Source: DATLFI01 sp035524895 (lineage in GTDB: Bacteria; Acidobacteriota; Thermoanaerobaculia; Multivoradales; Multivoraceae). From it: 64,000 nucleotides of DNA. A model generated the notes under the pieces. That model had not been told where the DNA came from. It saw only the letters and a list, made by a program, of their open reading frames with translations, and ran no database searches. Both the position numbers and the translations under genes were made by a program. Position 1 is the first letter of the stretch. Every line of letters starts with the position of its first letter. The stretch lies in assembly GCA_035524895.1 (NCBI GenBank), contig DATLFI010000265.1, forward strand, positions 6,222-70,221, written 5' to 3'. This document shows positions 34,310-42,620 of this stretch, piece by piece.

Positions 34310-35803
34310 GTGGCAGGTCGTCGTCCGCTGTTGCCCTGGTTAGGCGTCGCGACGGCGGTGGCGGGAGCGTGCCTGGTGGTCTCCTGCGGCGGCGATGCGG
34401 CGCTCGCTCGCTTTCCGCCCTGGCTCGAACGCTGCGCTCCGCCCCAGGGTGTCGCCGGGCCAATGCTCTGTGGCAGCTATTCGGTCCCGGAGGATCGCTC
34501 CGCACCATCCGGGCGACGCCTCGACCTTCGGGTCGTGGTGCTCCCCGCGACCGGCGACCGCCTGCCTGAGCCAGTCTGGTTCCTCGACGGCGGTCCGGGG
34601 GCCGCGGCCACCGAGGCGGTGGCGGACATCGCGACGGTGCTCGCGCCGTTGCGGGCGCGACGCGACTTGGTGTTCGTCGATCAGCGCGGGACCGGGAGAA
34701 GCGGTTCGCTCGACTGCGCCGAGCCTTCGCTCGACGGTCCGTTGCAATCCTTCTTCGAGGACTTCCTGCCCGTCGAGCGGGTGCGCGAGTGTCGCGAGCG
34801 GCTCGAGCGCGTCGCCGACCTGCGGCTCTACACGACCCCGATCGCGATCGACGACTTCGAGGAGGTGCGCCGGGCGCTCGGCTACGAGCGAGTGATCCTC
34901 TTCGGCATCTCGTACGGCACCCGCGCGGCGCTGGTGTACCTGCGACGACACCCGGAGAGCGTGGTCGCTGCGGCCCTCAAGGGCGTGGCACCGGTCGACA
35001 TGCGCAACCCGCTGCCGTTTTCCCGCGCGCTCGATCGCACCATCGGCGCGATCCTCGACGCCTGCGTCGCCGACCGCGCCTGTCGAGCCGCCCACCCCGA
35101 TCCCCACGACGATTGGGCGACAGTGCGCGCCGCGTTCGGCGGCGGTACGGTCGAAGCGCTGGTCACCCACCCTCGCACCGGCGAGCAGGAGCGCGTCCGG
35201 CTCTCGCGCGGCGTCTTTGCCGACGGGCTGCGGCACCTGCTCTACCAGGTAGCGGGCGCTGCCGAGCTGCCCGCCCTGCTGCGTGCCGCGGCCGGCGACG
35301 ACTTCTCTCCCTTCGCCGAACGCGAGCTCGCCCAGCGTGCCGGCCTCGACTTCCTGCTGGCGGACGGCGTCTTCCTGACGGTGACCTGCAGCGAGGACCT
35401 GCGCTTCGTCACCGAGGCGGACATCGAGCGAGAGACGGCCGACACCTTCCTCGCCGACTACCGGGTCCGTCGCCAGCTCGCCGCGTGTGCCGTGTGGCCG
35501 CCGGGAGACGTCATCGGAGAGCCACTTCTCGAGCCGGTGCGCGCGGACGTGCCCGTGCTCTTGCTCTCCGGAGAGCTCGATCCCGCGACCCCGCCAGACG
35601 GTGCCGAGCGGACGGCACGAGAGCTGCCGCGATCGCGGCACCTGGTGATGCCGAGCTCGTCCCACGGATTCTCGCCGGGCGGCTGCGAGAGACGGTTGTT
35701 GGTCGAGTTCCTCGAGACCGGGTCGTTGGAAGGGCTCGACCTTTCCTGTATCGAACGAGCTCGGCTGCCCCGGTTCGAGACTGGCAACGCCCGGCGGCGA
35801 TAG
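34310..35803 (+). CDS. Lipoprotein alpha/beta-hydrolase with TAP-like C-terminal domain
   Basis: A 497-residue serine hydrolase of the proline-iminopeptidase/tripeptidyl-peptidase (TAP) group. A signal peptide ends in LVVSC, a lipobox, so the protein is probably membrane-anchored. The oxyanion region is FLDGGPGAAA, DQRGTGRS is conserved in this group, and the nucleophile Ser is at about 201 in GISYGTRA. Asp (SGELDPATPP) and His (PSSSHGFSPGGC) complete the triad in the TAP-like domain. I start at the GTG at 34310, which follows GAGAGGTGA; an ATG at 34220 in the same frame would put 30 polar residues before the signal peptide. Likely role: peptide or amide hydrolysis in the periplasm. Confidence 0.88.
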   Translation: MAGRRPLLPWLGVATAVAGACLVVSCGGDAALARFPPWLERCAPPQGVAGPMLCGSYSVPEDRSAPSGRRLDLRVVVLPATGDRLPEPVWFLDGGPGAAATEAVADIATVLAPLRARRDLVFVDQRGTGRSGSLDCAEPSLDGPLQSFFEDFLPVERVRECRERLERVADLRLYTTPIAIDDFEEVRRALGYERVILFGISYGTRAALVYLRRHPESVVAAALKGVAPVDMRNPLPFSRALDRTIGAILDACVADRACRAAHPDPHDDWATVRAAFGGGTVEALVTHPRTGEQERVRLSRGVFADGLRHLLYQVAGAAELPALLRAAAGDDFSPFAERELAQRAGLDFLLADGVFLTVTCSEDLRFVTEADIERETADTFLADYRVRRQLAACAVWPPGDVIGEPLLEPVRADVPVLLLSGELDPATPPDGAERTARELPRSRHLVMPSSSHGFSPGGCERRLLVEFLETGSLEGLDLSCIERARLPRFETGNARRR

Positions 35804-35877
35804 CATGCTGATGCCTCCGCGGGAGCTCGAGTGTCGAGCCGGTCGCTACCGCAGACTGCCCGCCGCCGCCCCGAGCC

Positions 35878-36891
35878 ATGTCGTTGCACGTCCACTCCCA
35901 CGCTCCCGTCCATGTCCACGACGGCGCCGACCGCGCCGATGCGGCGCCGCGCACCAGCCTGGGCAACGCGCGGCGGCTCGGCTTCGTGTTCGTGCTGGTC
36001 GCGGTCTACACGGTGGCCGAGGTCCTCGGGGGTATCTACACCGGCTCGCTGGCGCTCCTCGCAGACGCCGGCCACATGCTCTCCGACGTCGCGGCGCTCG
36101 GCATCGCGTTGACGGCGATCTGGCTGGCGCGCCGGCCTGCGACGCAAAAGCGGACGTTCGGTCTCTACCGCGCCGAGGTGCTGGGCGCGCTGATCAACGG
36201 CGTGGCGCTCGTGATCATCGCGGTATTCATCTTCGTCGAGGCGCTCGAGCGGTTCCGCGAGCCGCCCGCGGTGCTCGGCGGTCCGATGATGTTGATCGCC
36301 CTGGGCGGCCTCTTGGTCAACGTCACGGGGCTGCTGGTCCTGCGCGACGGGCACCGCCACAGCCTCAACGTCCACGGTGCCTGGCTTCACATGGTCGCCG
36401 ACACCCTCGGCAGCGTCGGCACGATGGTCTCGGCTTTCTTCATCTGGCGTTTCGGTCTGCTCTGGTTCGACCCCGCGGCCTCGGTGCTCATCGCCTGCCT
36501 GGTGCTGTGGTCCTCCCTCTCGCTCATCCGCGAGACGATCGAGGTGCTGATGGAGGCGGCCCCGGCACGCCTGGACCTGGCGGCGGTGGCCGACTCGATC
36601 GCCGCCGACGGGGGCGTGCAGTCGGTGCACGACCTCCACGCGTGGACTATCGGTACCGGCAAGGAGGCGCTCACCGCGCACGTCGTCGCGACCGAGGGCC
36701 ACGGCCGCGACGAGGTGCTGGCTCGTCTGTGCTCGATGCTGCGCGACCGCTTTGGCCTCACGCACGTCACGCTCCAGGTCGAGCGCGAGGATGGGCATCG
36801 GTGCGACTGCGAGTGCCCGTTCGAGGGTGCTGCGAAGCAGGACGACGCGTCGAGTCGATCGGCCCCGCAGGTGGGGCTGGGGAGGAGGTAG
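35878..36891 (+). CDS. Cation diffusion facilitator, CzcD/ZitB type
   Basis: A 337-residue CDF transporter that expels Zn2+, Co2+ or Cd2+ in exchange for protons. The N-terminus is His-rich (HVHSHAPVHVHDG). Six transmembrane helices are visible, with metal-site motifs ALLADAGHMLSDVAAL (helix 2) and WLHMVADTLGSVG (helix 5) providing the His/Asp quartet. The cytoplasmic C-terminal domain includes VHDLHAWTIGTGKEALTAHV and a terminal Cys/His-containing HRCDCECP. The next gene, a PQQ dehydrogenase, starts four bases after the stop codon, so these belong to one operon. Confidence 0.93.
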   Translation: MSLHVHSHAPVHVHDGADRADAAPRTSLGNARRLGFVFVLVAVYTVAEVLGGIYTGSLALLADAGHMLSDVAALGIALTAIWLARRPATQKRTFGLYRAEVLGALINGVALVIIAVFIFVEALERFREPPAVLGGPMMLIALGGLLVNVTGLLVLRDGHRHSLNVHGAWLHMVADTLGSVGTMVSAFFIWRFGLLWFDPAASVLIACLVLWSSLSLIRETIEVLMEAAPARLDLAAVADSIAADGGVQSVHDLHAWTIGTGKEALTAHVVATEGHGRDEVLARLCSMLRDRFGLTHVTLQVEREDGHRCDCECPFEGAAKQDDASSRSAPQVGLGRR

Positions 36892-36895
36892 GCGC

Positions 36896-38974
36896 GTGGT
36901 GGCGAGCCCAGTCCGCGACCGGTGCCGCTCTCGGGCGGCGGTCGCTCTTCTGCTCTTAGCGGCCGCGTCGTGGGCGCCGACGCGAGTCTTTGGGCAGGGC
37001 GGCTCCGATCCCACGACGGTACCGGCGGACACCGACTGGCCGAGCTTCGGCAACGATCCCCACAACTCCAAGTACGCGCCGCTCGACCAGATCGACCGCA
37101 CCAATTTCGGTCGTCTCGAGATCGCCTGGCGCTGGCAGTCGCCGGCGCAGGAGGTGGCGAAGGCGAACAGGGCTGCCAAGCCGTCGCAGTTCAAGGCGAT
37201 CCCGCTCAAAGTCGGCGACCGGCTCTACGTCGCGACCGAGATCGCCCAGGTCGTCGCGCTCGACCCGGGTACCGGCGCCCAGGTGTGGCTGCACGACCCG
37301 GAGAGCTGGCGCGGCGGACGGCCCGCCAACGTCGGCTTCCAGCACCGCGGCGCGGCGTACTGGTCCGGCGGTGGCAACCTCAAGCAGGCGCGCGTGTTCA
37401 TCGCCACCCACGACCGCCGGCTGATCGCGGTCGACCCGCACACCGGCGAGCCGGTCGGCGGCTTCGGCGTCGACGGCGCGGTCGACCTGCTGCCCGACCG
37501 TGGTGCGACGCATTTTGGCCGCCGCGTGAACCCGCGGCTGCTGACGCACTCGTCGCCGCCGGCCGTGGTGGGAGACGTTGTGGTCGTCGGCTCGATCGTG
37601 CACGACGGCGCGGTGCGTCGCGAGGCGCCGCCGGGTCACGTGCGCGCCTTCGACGTACGCACCGGCGAGCTGCGTTGGACGTTCCACACCATCGCTCAAG
37701 AAGGGGAGCCGGGTGTCGAGACCTGGGAAGGCGAGTCGTGGCGCTACACCGGCAACACCAACGTGTGGTCGATGATGGCGGTGGACCCCGTGCTCGGCAC
37801 GGTGTACCTGCCGGTGTCGACGCCGACCAACGACTTCTACGGCGGGCACCGGCTGGGCGACAACCTCTTCGCCGAGAGCATCGTCTGCCTCGAGGCGGCG
37901 ACCGGCAAGCGGCTCTGGCACTTCCAGGCGGTGCACCATGGGCTCTGGGACTACGATCTGCCGACCGCACCCAACCTGGTCGACATCACCGTGGACGGTC
38001 GGCACATCCGCGCGCTCGCGCAGGTCAGCAAGCAGGGCTTCACCTACGTGCTCGACCGCGTCACCGGCGAGCCGGTGTGGCCGATCGAGGAGCGTCCGGT
38101 GCCGCCGTCCGACGTGCCGGGCGAGCGCGCGTCGCCCACGCAGCCGTTCCCGACCAAGCCGCCGCCGTTCGAGCGCCAGGGCATGACCGAGGACCAGCTC
38201 CTCGACCTCACGCCCGAGCTCTACGGCGAGGCGCGCGAGATCCTCGCTCGCTTCCGCAGCGGCCCGCTCTACACGCCGCCGTCACTCGGATCGGGCACCA
38301 TCCAGCTCCCGGGCGCCGGCGGCGGCGCCAACTGGCCAGGCGCCGCGCTGGATCCCGAGACCAACACGCTCTTCGTTCCGTCGTCGACGTCGCCGTCGGT
38401 GCACCCGCTGAGCCAGCCCGACCCGGCGCGCTCCGACCTGGCGTACGTAGGCAGCTTCCTCGCGGGCGCGACCGGGCCGCGGGGGTTGCCGCTGGTGAAG
38501 CCGCCGTGGGGCAGGGTGACCGCGATCGACCTCGACCGCGGCGAGCACCTGTGGATGACGCCGAACGGCTGGGGACCGCGCGAGCACCCGGTGCTCGCTG
38601 GGCTCGAGCTCGACATGCTCGGCGGTGGCAGCGGTGCGCCCCTGGTGACCAGGACCCTGCTCTTCGTGACGCAGGAGCGTGGGCTCGGCGACGACGACAC
38701 GCCGCGCCTGAACGTCTTCGACAAGGCGAACGGCGCGCTACTGGGTCACGTGCCGCTGCCGGAGAGCCCGTACGGCAACCCGGTCACCTACATGCACCGC
38801 GGCCGGCAGTACATCGTCGTTGCCATCGGCGGCGGTCCGTTCTTCGGGGGCTTCAGCGAGGACGCTGCCGAGATCGACCCGGACCTCGCTCGGCTGCTGC
38901 AGAGGATGCCGGACAGTGGCACCACGCCAGAGCTGGTCGCGCTGGCCCTTCCGGAGACCGAGCCTCCAAGATGA
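36896..38974 (+). CDS. Exported PQQ-dependent dehydrogenase (glucose/quinate type propeller)
   Basis: A 692-residue exported propeller protein. A signal peptide occupies about 10-34 (VALLLLAAASW). The PQQ repeats begin at DWPSFGNDPHNSKYAPLDQI and include GGHRLGDNLFAESIVCLEAATGKRLW and HGLWDYDLPTAPNLVDI, the latter with the Trp-Asp-Tyr-Asp segment that resembles the membrane-type glucose/quinate dehydrogenases. Unlike the protein at 2332-4914 it lacks a cytochrome domain and the adjacent Cys pair. It therefore needs an outside electron acceptor. A GGAGGAGG ribosome site seven bases before the GTG at 36896 fixes the start. Its stop overlaps the next start (ATGA). Confidence 0.9.
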   Translation: MVASPVRDRCRSRAAVALLLLAAASWAPTRVFGQGGSDPTTVPADTDWPSFGNDPHNSKYAPLDQIDRTNFGRLEIAWRWQSPAQEVAKANRAAKPSQFKAIPLKVGDRLYVATEIAQVVALDPGTGAQVWLHDPESWRGGRPANVGFQHRGAAYWSGGGNLKQARVFIATHDRRLIAVDPHTGEPVGGFGVDGAVDLLPDRGATHFGRRVNPRLLTHSSPPAVVGDVVVVGSIVHDGAVRREAPPGHVRAFDVRTGELRWTFHTIAQEGEPGVETWEGESWRYTGNTNVWSMMAVDPVLGTVYLPVSTPTNDFYGGHRLGDNLFAESIVCLEAATGKRLWHFQAVHHGLWDYDLPTAPNLVDITVDGRHIRALAQVSKQGFTYVLDRVTGEPVWPIEERPVPPSDVPGERASPTQPFPTKPPPFERQGMTEDQLLDLTPELYGEAREILARFRSGPLYTPPSLGSGTIQLPGAGGGANWPGAALDPETNTLFVPSSTSPSVHPLSQPDPARSDLAYVGSFLAGATGPRGLPLVKPPWGRVTAIDLDRGEHLWMTPNGWGPREHPVLAGLELDMLGGGSGAPLVTRTLLFVTQERGLGDDDTPRLNVFDKANGALLGHVPLPESPYGNPVTYMHRGRQYIVVAIGGGPFFGGFSEDAAEIDPDLARLLQRMPDSGTTPELVALALPETEPPR

Positions 38975-40965
38975 GCTCTCCCGCCGCGCGCGTCGGACCC
39001 CCAAAGGCGACTCGACGGCGGCGCATCCTCCTGCTCGCGGTCGGGACCGTCGTGGCACTCGAGCTGCTCTACCTGGTCGCGGCGCAGGTCTTTCTCTGGA
39101 GCCCATGGGGCCCCCATCGGATCAACCGTCGTCCCGAGAGGCTCCTGGTGTCGTGGGAGTCCGCTGTCTCGCCGCTGCCCGGCCTCGTCCGCCTTCGCGA
39201 CGCCGAGATCCGTGGCCAGAATCGCAAGAGCCAGTGGCTCGTGCGAGTGGATTCTGCGTGGGTCTGGGTCGATCTGGTCCAGCTGCCGAGGCGCGTGTTC
39301 CATACCTGGTCGCTGCGCGCGCACGGCGCTGAGTTCTGGCTGCGCGAGAACAGCTTCGATCCCGACGCCGAGCCTTCGGAATCGGAGGCCTTCCCGCCCA
39401 TCCCGGGTCTCGAGCTGCCGACCACCACGCCACTCGAGCGCCTGGTTCCGAGGCATCCCAACCGACGTCCCTGGCGCCTGAGCTTCGGCGGCCTGAGGGT
39501 GCGCGAGCTCCGCGACCTCTGGCTCGGTCGCTATCGGCTGTGCGCTGCGAGCGCGGTCGACGGCCGGCTCGACTTCGCCATCCGCGGAGAGCTCGAGAGT
39601 CGGGGCATCCGGCTGCGCATCGAAGAGGGCACGCTCCTGGACGGAAGAGAGACTCCGGTTGCCACCGGCCTGTTCGTCGATGCACGGCTGCGGGTCGATC
39701 CCTTCGATCCTGGCGACACACCGCCTGCGGAGATCTTCGAGAGGCTCGACGGCTCGGTCGGCGTGCGGGCTCACATCGGGAGCCTGGGCTTCCTCGATCC
39801 GTTCCTCCCGCGAACCGAGTGGCTCGATCTCGAGGCCGAGGGCGGCCTCCAAGCCCAGCTCGAGCTCGAGCGCGGCCAGATCCAACCGGGCACGGCTTTC
39901 CGCGTCGAGGCTCGACCCCTGGTCGCGACCGTGGCGGGTCATCGCGTGCAGGGGACCGGGCTCGTCGACGGTGAGCTCGGAGCCGCAGCCGCACCGGGCG
40001 GAGTCTCGGCCGGAGCCTCGGCCGGAGCCTCGGCGGGGGCCTCGGCCGGAGCCTCGGCGGGTCGTGTCGACCTGCGGTTCGAGGACTTCACGGTGCACAC
40101 ACCGAGCGGTCGCGAGCTGGCACGCGGCGACGGCTTCGCGATCGCGCTGCTCACGGATCAGCTCGCCATCGGCAAGCCCACCGACGTGCGCGCGACGATC
40201 GACCTCCCCAGCTCGGAGGTACGCGACCTGGGCGCGTTCGACGAGTACCTCCCGGCTCCGGCCGGCCTCGACCTGAAGAGCGGCAGCGGCAGGCTCGGGC
40301 TGCACCTCGAGGTGGACCATGCCTCCCGCTCGGGCCATGGGCGCATCGAGGCGAGCGTCGACGACGCCGTGGGCGAGTTCGGCGGCACCGGCTTCCGTGG
40401 CGACCTCGTGCTGACGGCCGAGCTCGACGAGATCGACACCACCGCGCGCAGCCTCACGGTGGCGCCGGCGGTCCTGCGGCTGGACGAGGTCGCCCTCGAT
40501 CCCGGGGGTGGCGATACCGACTGGACGCGCGTTGCGGGCGACTGGTGGGGTGAGCTGGAGCTGGCGCGCGGCCGCTTCGACTTCGCCGACGGCTGGCGCG
40601 CCCGCGGCGACATCGCGCTGCACCTCAAGGACAACCTGCCGGTGCTGGCGGTGTTCGTCGAGCGCAAGGCCTTCCTCGCGTGGTTCCACGGCTTGCTCGA
40701 GGCGCAGGACATCAGGGGGTCGGCGAAGATCGACGTCGCGAAACGGCACCTGCGGATCGAGGACCTCGCGATCGAGTCCGACCACATCCAGATCGCCGGC
40801 GACCTGTTGATGAGCGAGCCGAAGCGCAAGGAAGGCCTCCTCTTCGCGAAGTTCCGCGCGCTCTCCGTGGCTGTGGAGCTGTTCCCGGACGGTGAGCGCG
40901 ACTGGAAGCTGACCCGCTCCCGGCGCTGGTTCGAAGCGCGGCGCGCCGAGCGGAAGGCGAGGTGA
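38971..40965 (+). CDS. AsmA/DUF748-like inner-membrane-anchored protein
   Basis: A 664-residue protein with one N-terminal transmembrane helix (about 19-41) and a long periplasmic region of alternating beta strands, rich in LRLRIEEG, VDGRLDFAIRG and LAIESDHIQIAGDLLMS patterns as in AsmA-like and YdbH-like proteins. These help move lipids or proteins to the outer membrane. Residues about 347-365 form a (SAGA) repeat built from a 12-bp tandem repeat. It overlaps the PQQ dehydrogenase by four bases, so the two are translationally coupled. The C-terminus is Arg/Lys-rich. The general assignment is moderate; the exact family is not certain. Confidence 0.68.
   Translation: MSSPAARVGPPKATRRRRILLLAVGTVVALELLYLVAAQVFLWSPWGPHRINRRPERLLVSWESAVSPLPGLVRLRDAEIRGQNRKSQWLVRVDSAWVWVDLVQLPRRVFHTWSLRAHGAEFWLRENSFDPDAEPSESEAFPPIPGLELPTTTPLERLVPRHPNRRPWRLSFGGLRVRELRDLWLGRYRLCAASAVDGRLDFAIRGELESRGIRLRIEEGTLLDGRETPVATGLFVDARLRVDPFDPGDTPPAEIFERLDGSVGVRAHIGSLGFLDPFLPRTEWLDLEAEGGLQAQLELERGQIQPGTAFRVEARPLVATVAGHRVQGTGLVDGELGAAAAPGGVSAGASAGASAGASAGASAGRVDLRFEDFTVHTPSGRELARGDGFAIALLTDQLAIGKPTDVRATIDLPSSEVRDLGAFDEYLPAPAGLDLKSGSGRLGLHLEVDHASRSGHGRIEASVDDAVGEFGGTGFRGDLVLTAELDEIDTTARSLTVAPAVLRLDEVALDPGGGDTDWTRVAGDWWGELELARGRFDFADGWRARGDIALHLKDNLPVLAVFVERKAFLAWFHGLLEAQDIRGSAKIDVAKRHLRIEDLAIESDHIQIAGDLLMSEPKRKEGLLFAKFRALSVAVELFPDGERDWKLTRSRRWFEARRAERKAR
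40009..40061 (+). repeat. 12-bp coding tandem repeat (GGAGCCTCGGCC)
   Basis: About four and a half copies encode the Ser-Ala-Gly-Ala linker in the AsmA-like protein. The frame is preserved because the unit is a multiple of three. Such a linker can change length by slippage without breaking the gene. Confidence 0.85.
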
Positions 40966-41139
40966 TCGTCCCGGAGGGGGAGCGGCTCCTCTTCGCGTGA
41001 CGAGCTTCTCGTCTTCGCCACCCCTGGCGGGACCCGCTTTCCAACGGCCTCGCGAGGGCTACGGCGGCGGCTCCGTCGCCGACCACGTTTCGACATCGCG
41101 CGTCACGCCGCGTTCACGGCGTCCGCGGCGTCCAGCGTC

Positions 41140-41823
41140 GTGGCTGGCCAGAGCCGGCCGGACCTCTTCCGGTGCGAGGGCTGCGAGGCCATCCACGAGA
41201 ACTCCTTCGAGGGCCTGGGATCGAGCACCACGATCCCGCCCGCCGGCGAGCCTGGCGAGCGCATGGTCCTGCGCGGCCGCGTGCTCGAGCCCGACGGTGA
41301 GACGCCTGCCGCCAGCGTCGTGGTCTACGCGTACCACACCAACGCCGCGGGCGTGTACCCGCGCCGTGGTGACGAACGCGGCTGGGACCGACGGCATGGC
41401 TACCTGCGCGGCTGGGTGCTCGAGCCCGACGGTGAGACGCCTGCCGCCGGCGTCGTGGTCTACGCGTACCACACCAACGCCGCGGGCGTGTACCCGCGCC
41501 GTGGTGACGAACGCGGCTGGGACCGACAGCATGGCTACCTGCGCGGCTGGGTGAAGACCGACGGCTCCGGCGAGTATCGGTTCGAGACCATCCGTCCCGC
41601 GCCGTACCCTGGCGGGAGAGCGGCCGCGCACATCCACCTCACCGTCAAGGAGCCAGACCGCAAGGAGTACTGGATCGACGATGTGGTCTTCACCGACGAT
41701 CCGGCGGTGACCGCCGCCTACCGAGCCCGTCAGCAGGACCGTGGCGGCTCCGGCATCGTCACACCCGAGCGCGGCGCCGAGGGCACCTGGCAGGTCCGTC
41801 GGGACATCGTCCTCGAGCCCTAG
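41140..41823 (+). CDS. Intradiol-dioxygenase-like protein with internal 135-bp duplication
   Basis: A 227-residue protein related to intradiol ring-cleavage dioxygenases (protocatechuate/catechol type, non-heme iron). RCEGCEAIHE near the N-terminus is typical of the short exported members. Tyr-rich VYAYHTNAAGVYP and the HIHLTV near 170 are the probable iron ligands. Residues 48-92 and 93-137 are the same 45-residue segment twice. The family normally has one copy, so the fold may be disturbed. The members I know also have a signal peptide, but no start codon lies upstream in frame, and the GTG at 41140 gives none. It may be a recently damaged gene. Its TAG is part of repeat copy C. Confidence 0.65.
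   Translation: MAGQSRPDLFRCEGCEAIHENSFEGLGSSTTIPPAGEPGERMVLRGRVLEPDGETPAASVVVYAYHTNAAGVYPRRGDERGWDRRHGYLRGWVLEPDGETPAAGVVVYAYHTNAAGVYPRRGDERGWDRQHGYLRGWVKTDGSGEYRFETIRPAPYPGGRAAAHIHLTVKEPDRKEYWIDDVVFTDDPAVTAAYRARQQDRGGSGIVTPERGAEGTWQVRRDIVLEP
41281..41550 (+). repeat. Tandem duplication, two 135-bp copies
   Basis: 41281-41415 and 41416-41550 differ at only two positions, both changing an amino acid (Ser to Gly and Arg to Gln). The copies are in frame. So few differences imply a very recent event or homogenisation between copies. Confidence 0.95.
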
Positions 41824-41841
41824 GAGCCCACGGGCTCCTAG
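41820..41841. repeat. Dispersed palindromic element, copy C (minimal, 22 bp)
   Basis: CTAGGAGCCC-AC-GGGCTCCTAG is a perfect palindrome made only of the two tips of the larger elements. The dioxygenase-like gene ends in its first TAG. It could fold into a 10-bp hairpin at the mRNA 3' end. Confidence 0.85.
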
Positions 41842-41885
41842 CCGAGCTTGGTCGCTGGACGCGCGGCGTATGCTTCGCCCCGCGC

Positions 41886-42503
41886 ATGATCCCGGCACGC
41901 GAAGCACTCGAGCGACTGCGCGCGGGCAACCGTCGCTTCGTCTCGTCCATCACCGACAACGGGGCGGCGATACCCGCTCCGCGACGCGCCGAGCTGGTGC
42001 AGGAGCAGCGACCGTTCGCGATCGTGCTCGGCTGCTCGGACTCGCGCGTGCCCGCCGAGATCGTCTTCGATCAGGGCCTCGGTGACCTCTTCGTGATCCG
42101 GGTCGCCGGCAACGTCGTGGCGTCTTCGCAGATCGGCAGCGTGGAATTCTGCGCCTCGCGCTTCGGCACCCGGCTGGTGGTGGTGCTGGGACACTCGCAA
42201 TGCGGCGCCGTGCTCGCGACCATCGAGGAGCTGCAGCGGCCCGCGGAGAGCCAATCGCGCCACCTCCGCTCGATCGTCGACCGGGTGCGACCCTCGGTCG
42301 AGGCGCTGCTCGAGACCGAGCTCCGCCACGATCCGGAGGAGCTGGTGCGCCGTGCCGTGCGTGCCAATGTCGCGGTGTCGGTGAATCACCTGCGATACGG
42401 CTCGGAGGTCCTGGAGCAGCTCATCCAGAACGAGGGTCTGGTCGTCGTGGGAGCCGAGTACTCGCTCGAGACGGGCGTGGTCGAGCTCTTGGAGGACGAG
42501 TAG
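41886..42503 (+). CDS. Beta-class carbonic anhydrase
   Basis: A 205-residue beta-carbonic anhydrase converting CO2 and water to bicarbonate. The zinc ligands are visible: Cys in VLGCSDSRVPAE (about 50), and His and Cys in LGHSQCGAV (103 and 106), with the Asp-Arg pair of CSDSR completing the active site. ETGVVELLE ends the protein in the usual way. There is no signal peptide, so it is cytoplasmic. It begins 45 bp after repeat copy C. Bicarbonate supply for carboxylases, or pH control, is the likely role. Confidence 0.95.
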   Translation: MIPAREALERLRAGNRRFVSSITDNGAAIPAPRRAELVQEQRPFAIVLGCSDSRVPAEIVFDQGLGDLFVIRVAGNVVASSQIGSVEFCASRFGTRLVVVLGHSQCGAVLATIEELQRPAESQSRHLRSIVDRVRPSVEALLETELRHDPEELVRRAVRANVAVSVNHLRYGSEVLEQLIQNEGLVVVGAEYSLETGVVELLEDE

Positions 42504-42620
42504 CCGACTGGGACCCGATACGCGGCAGGGTACGAGTCTCGATGATCAGGAGGTCGACGTGAAGGAAGCAGTGTAGCGACACGACCGGCCGTGAAGCGGC
42601 GCGCGCGCGGCGGCGAGCGA

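Noticed and set aside
36922..38970. N-terminal half of a 1347-residue plus-strand frame across the PQQ dehydrogenase
   Set aside because: Only the last 664 residues are a real gene, starting at 38971; the first part is the PQQ dehydrogenase read in the wrong frame.
42559..42576. Five-codon reading frame (GTG AAG GAA GCA GTG TAG) after a perfect AGGAGG
   Set aside because: A strong ribosome site with only five codons might be a leader peptide or gene remnant, but nothing downstream on this strand would use it, so it is not listed as a gene.
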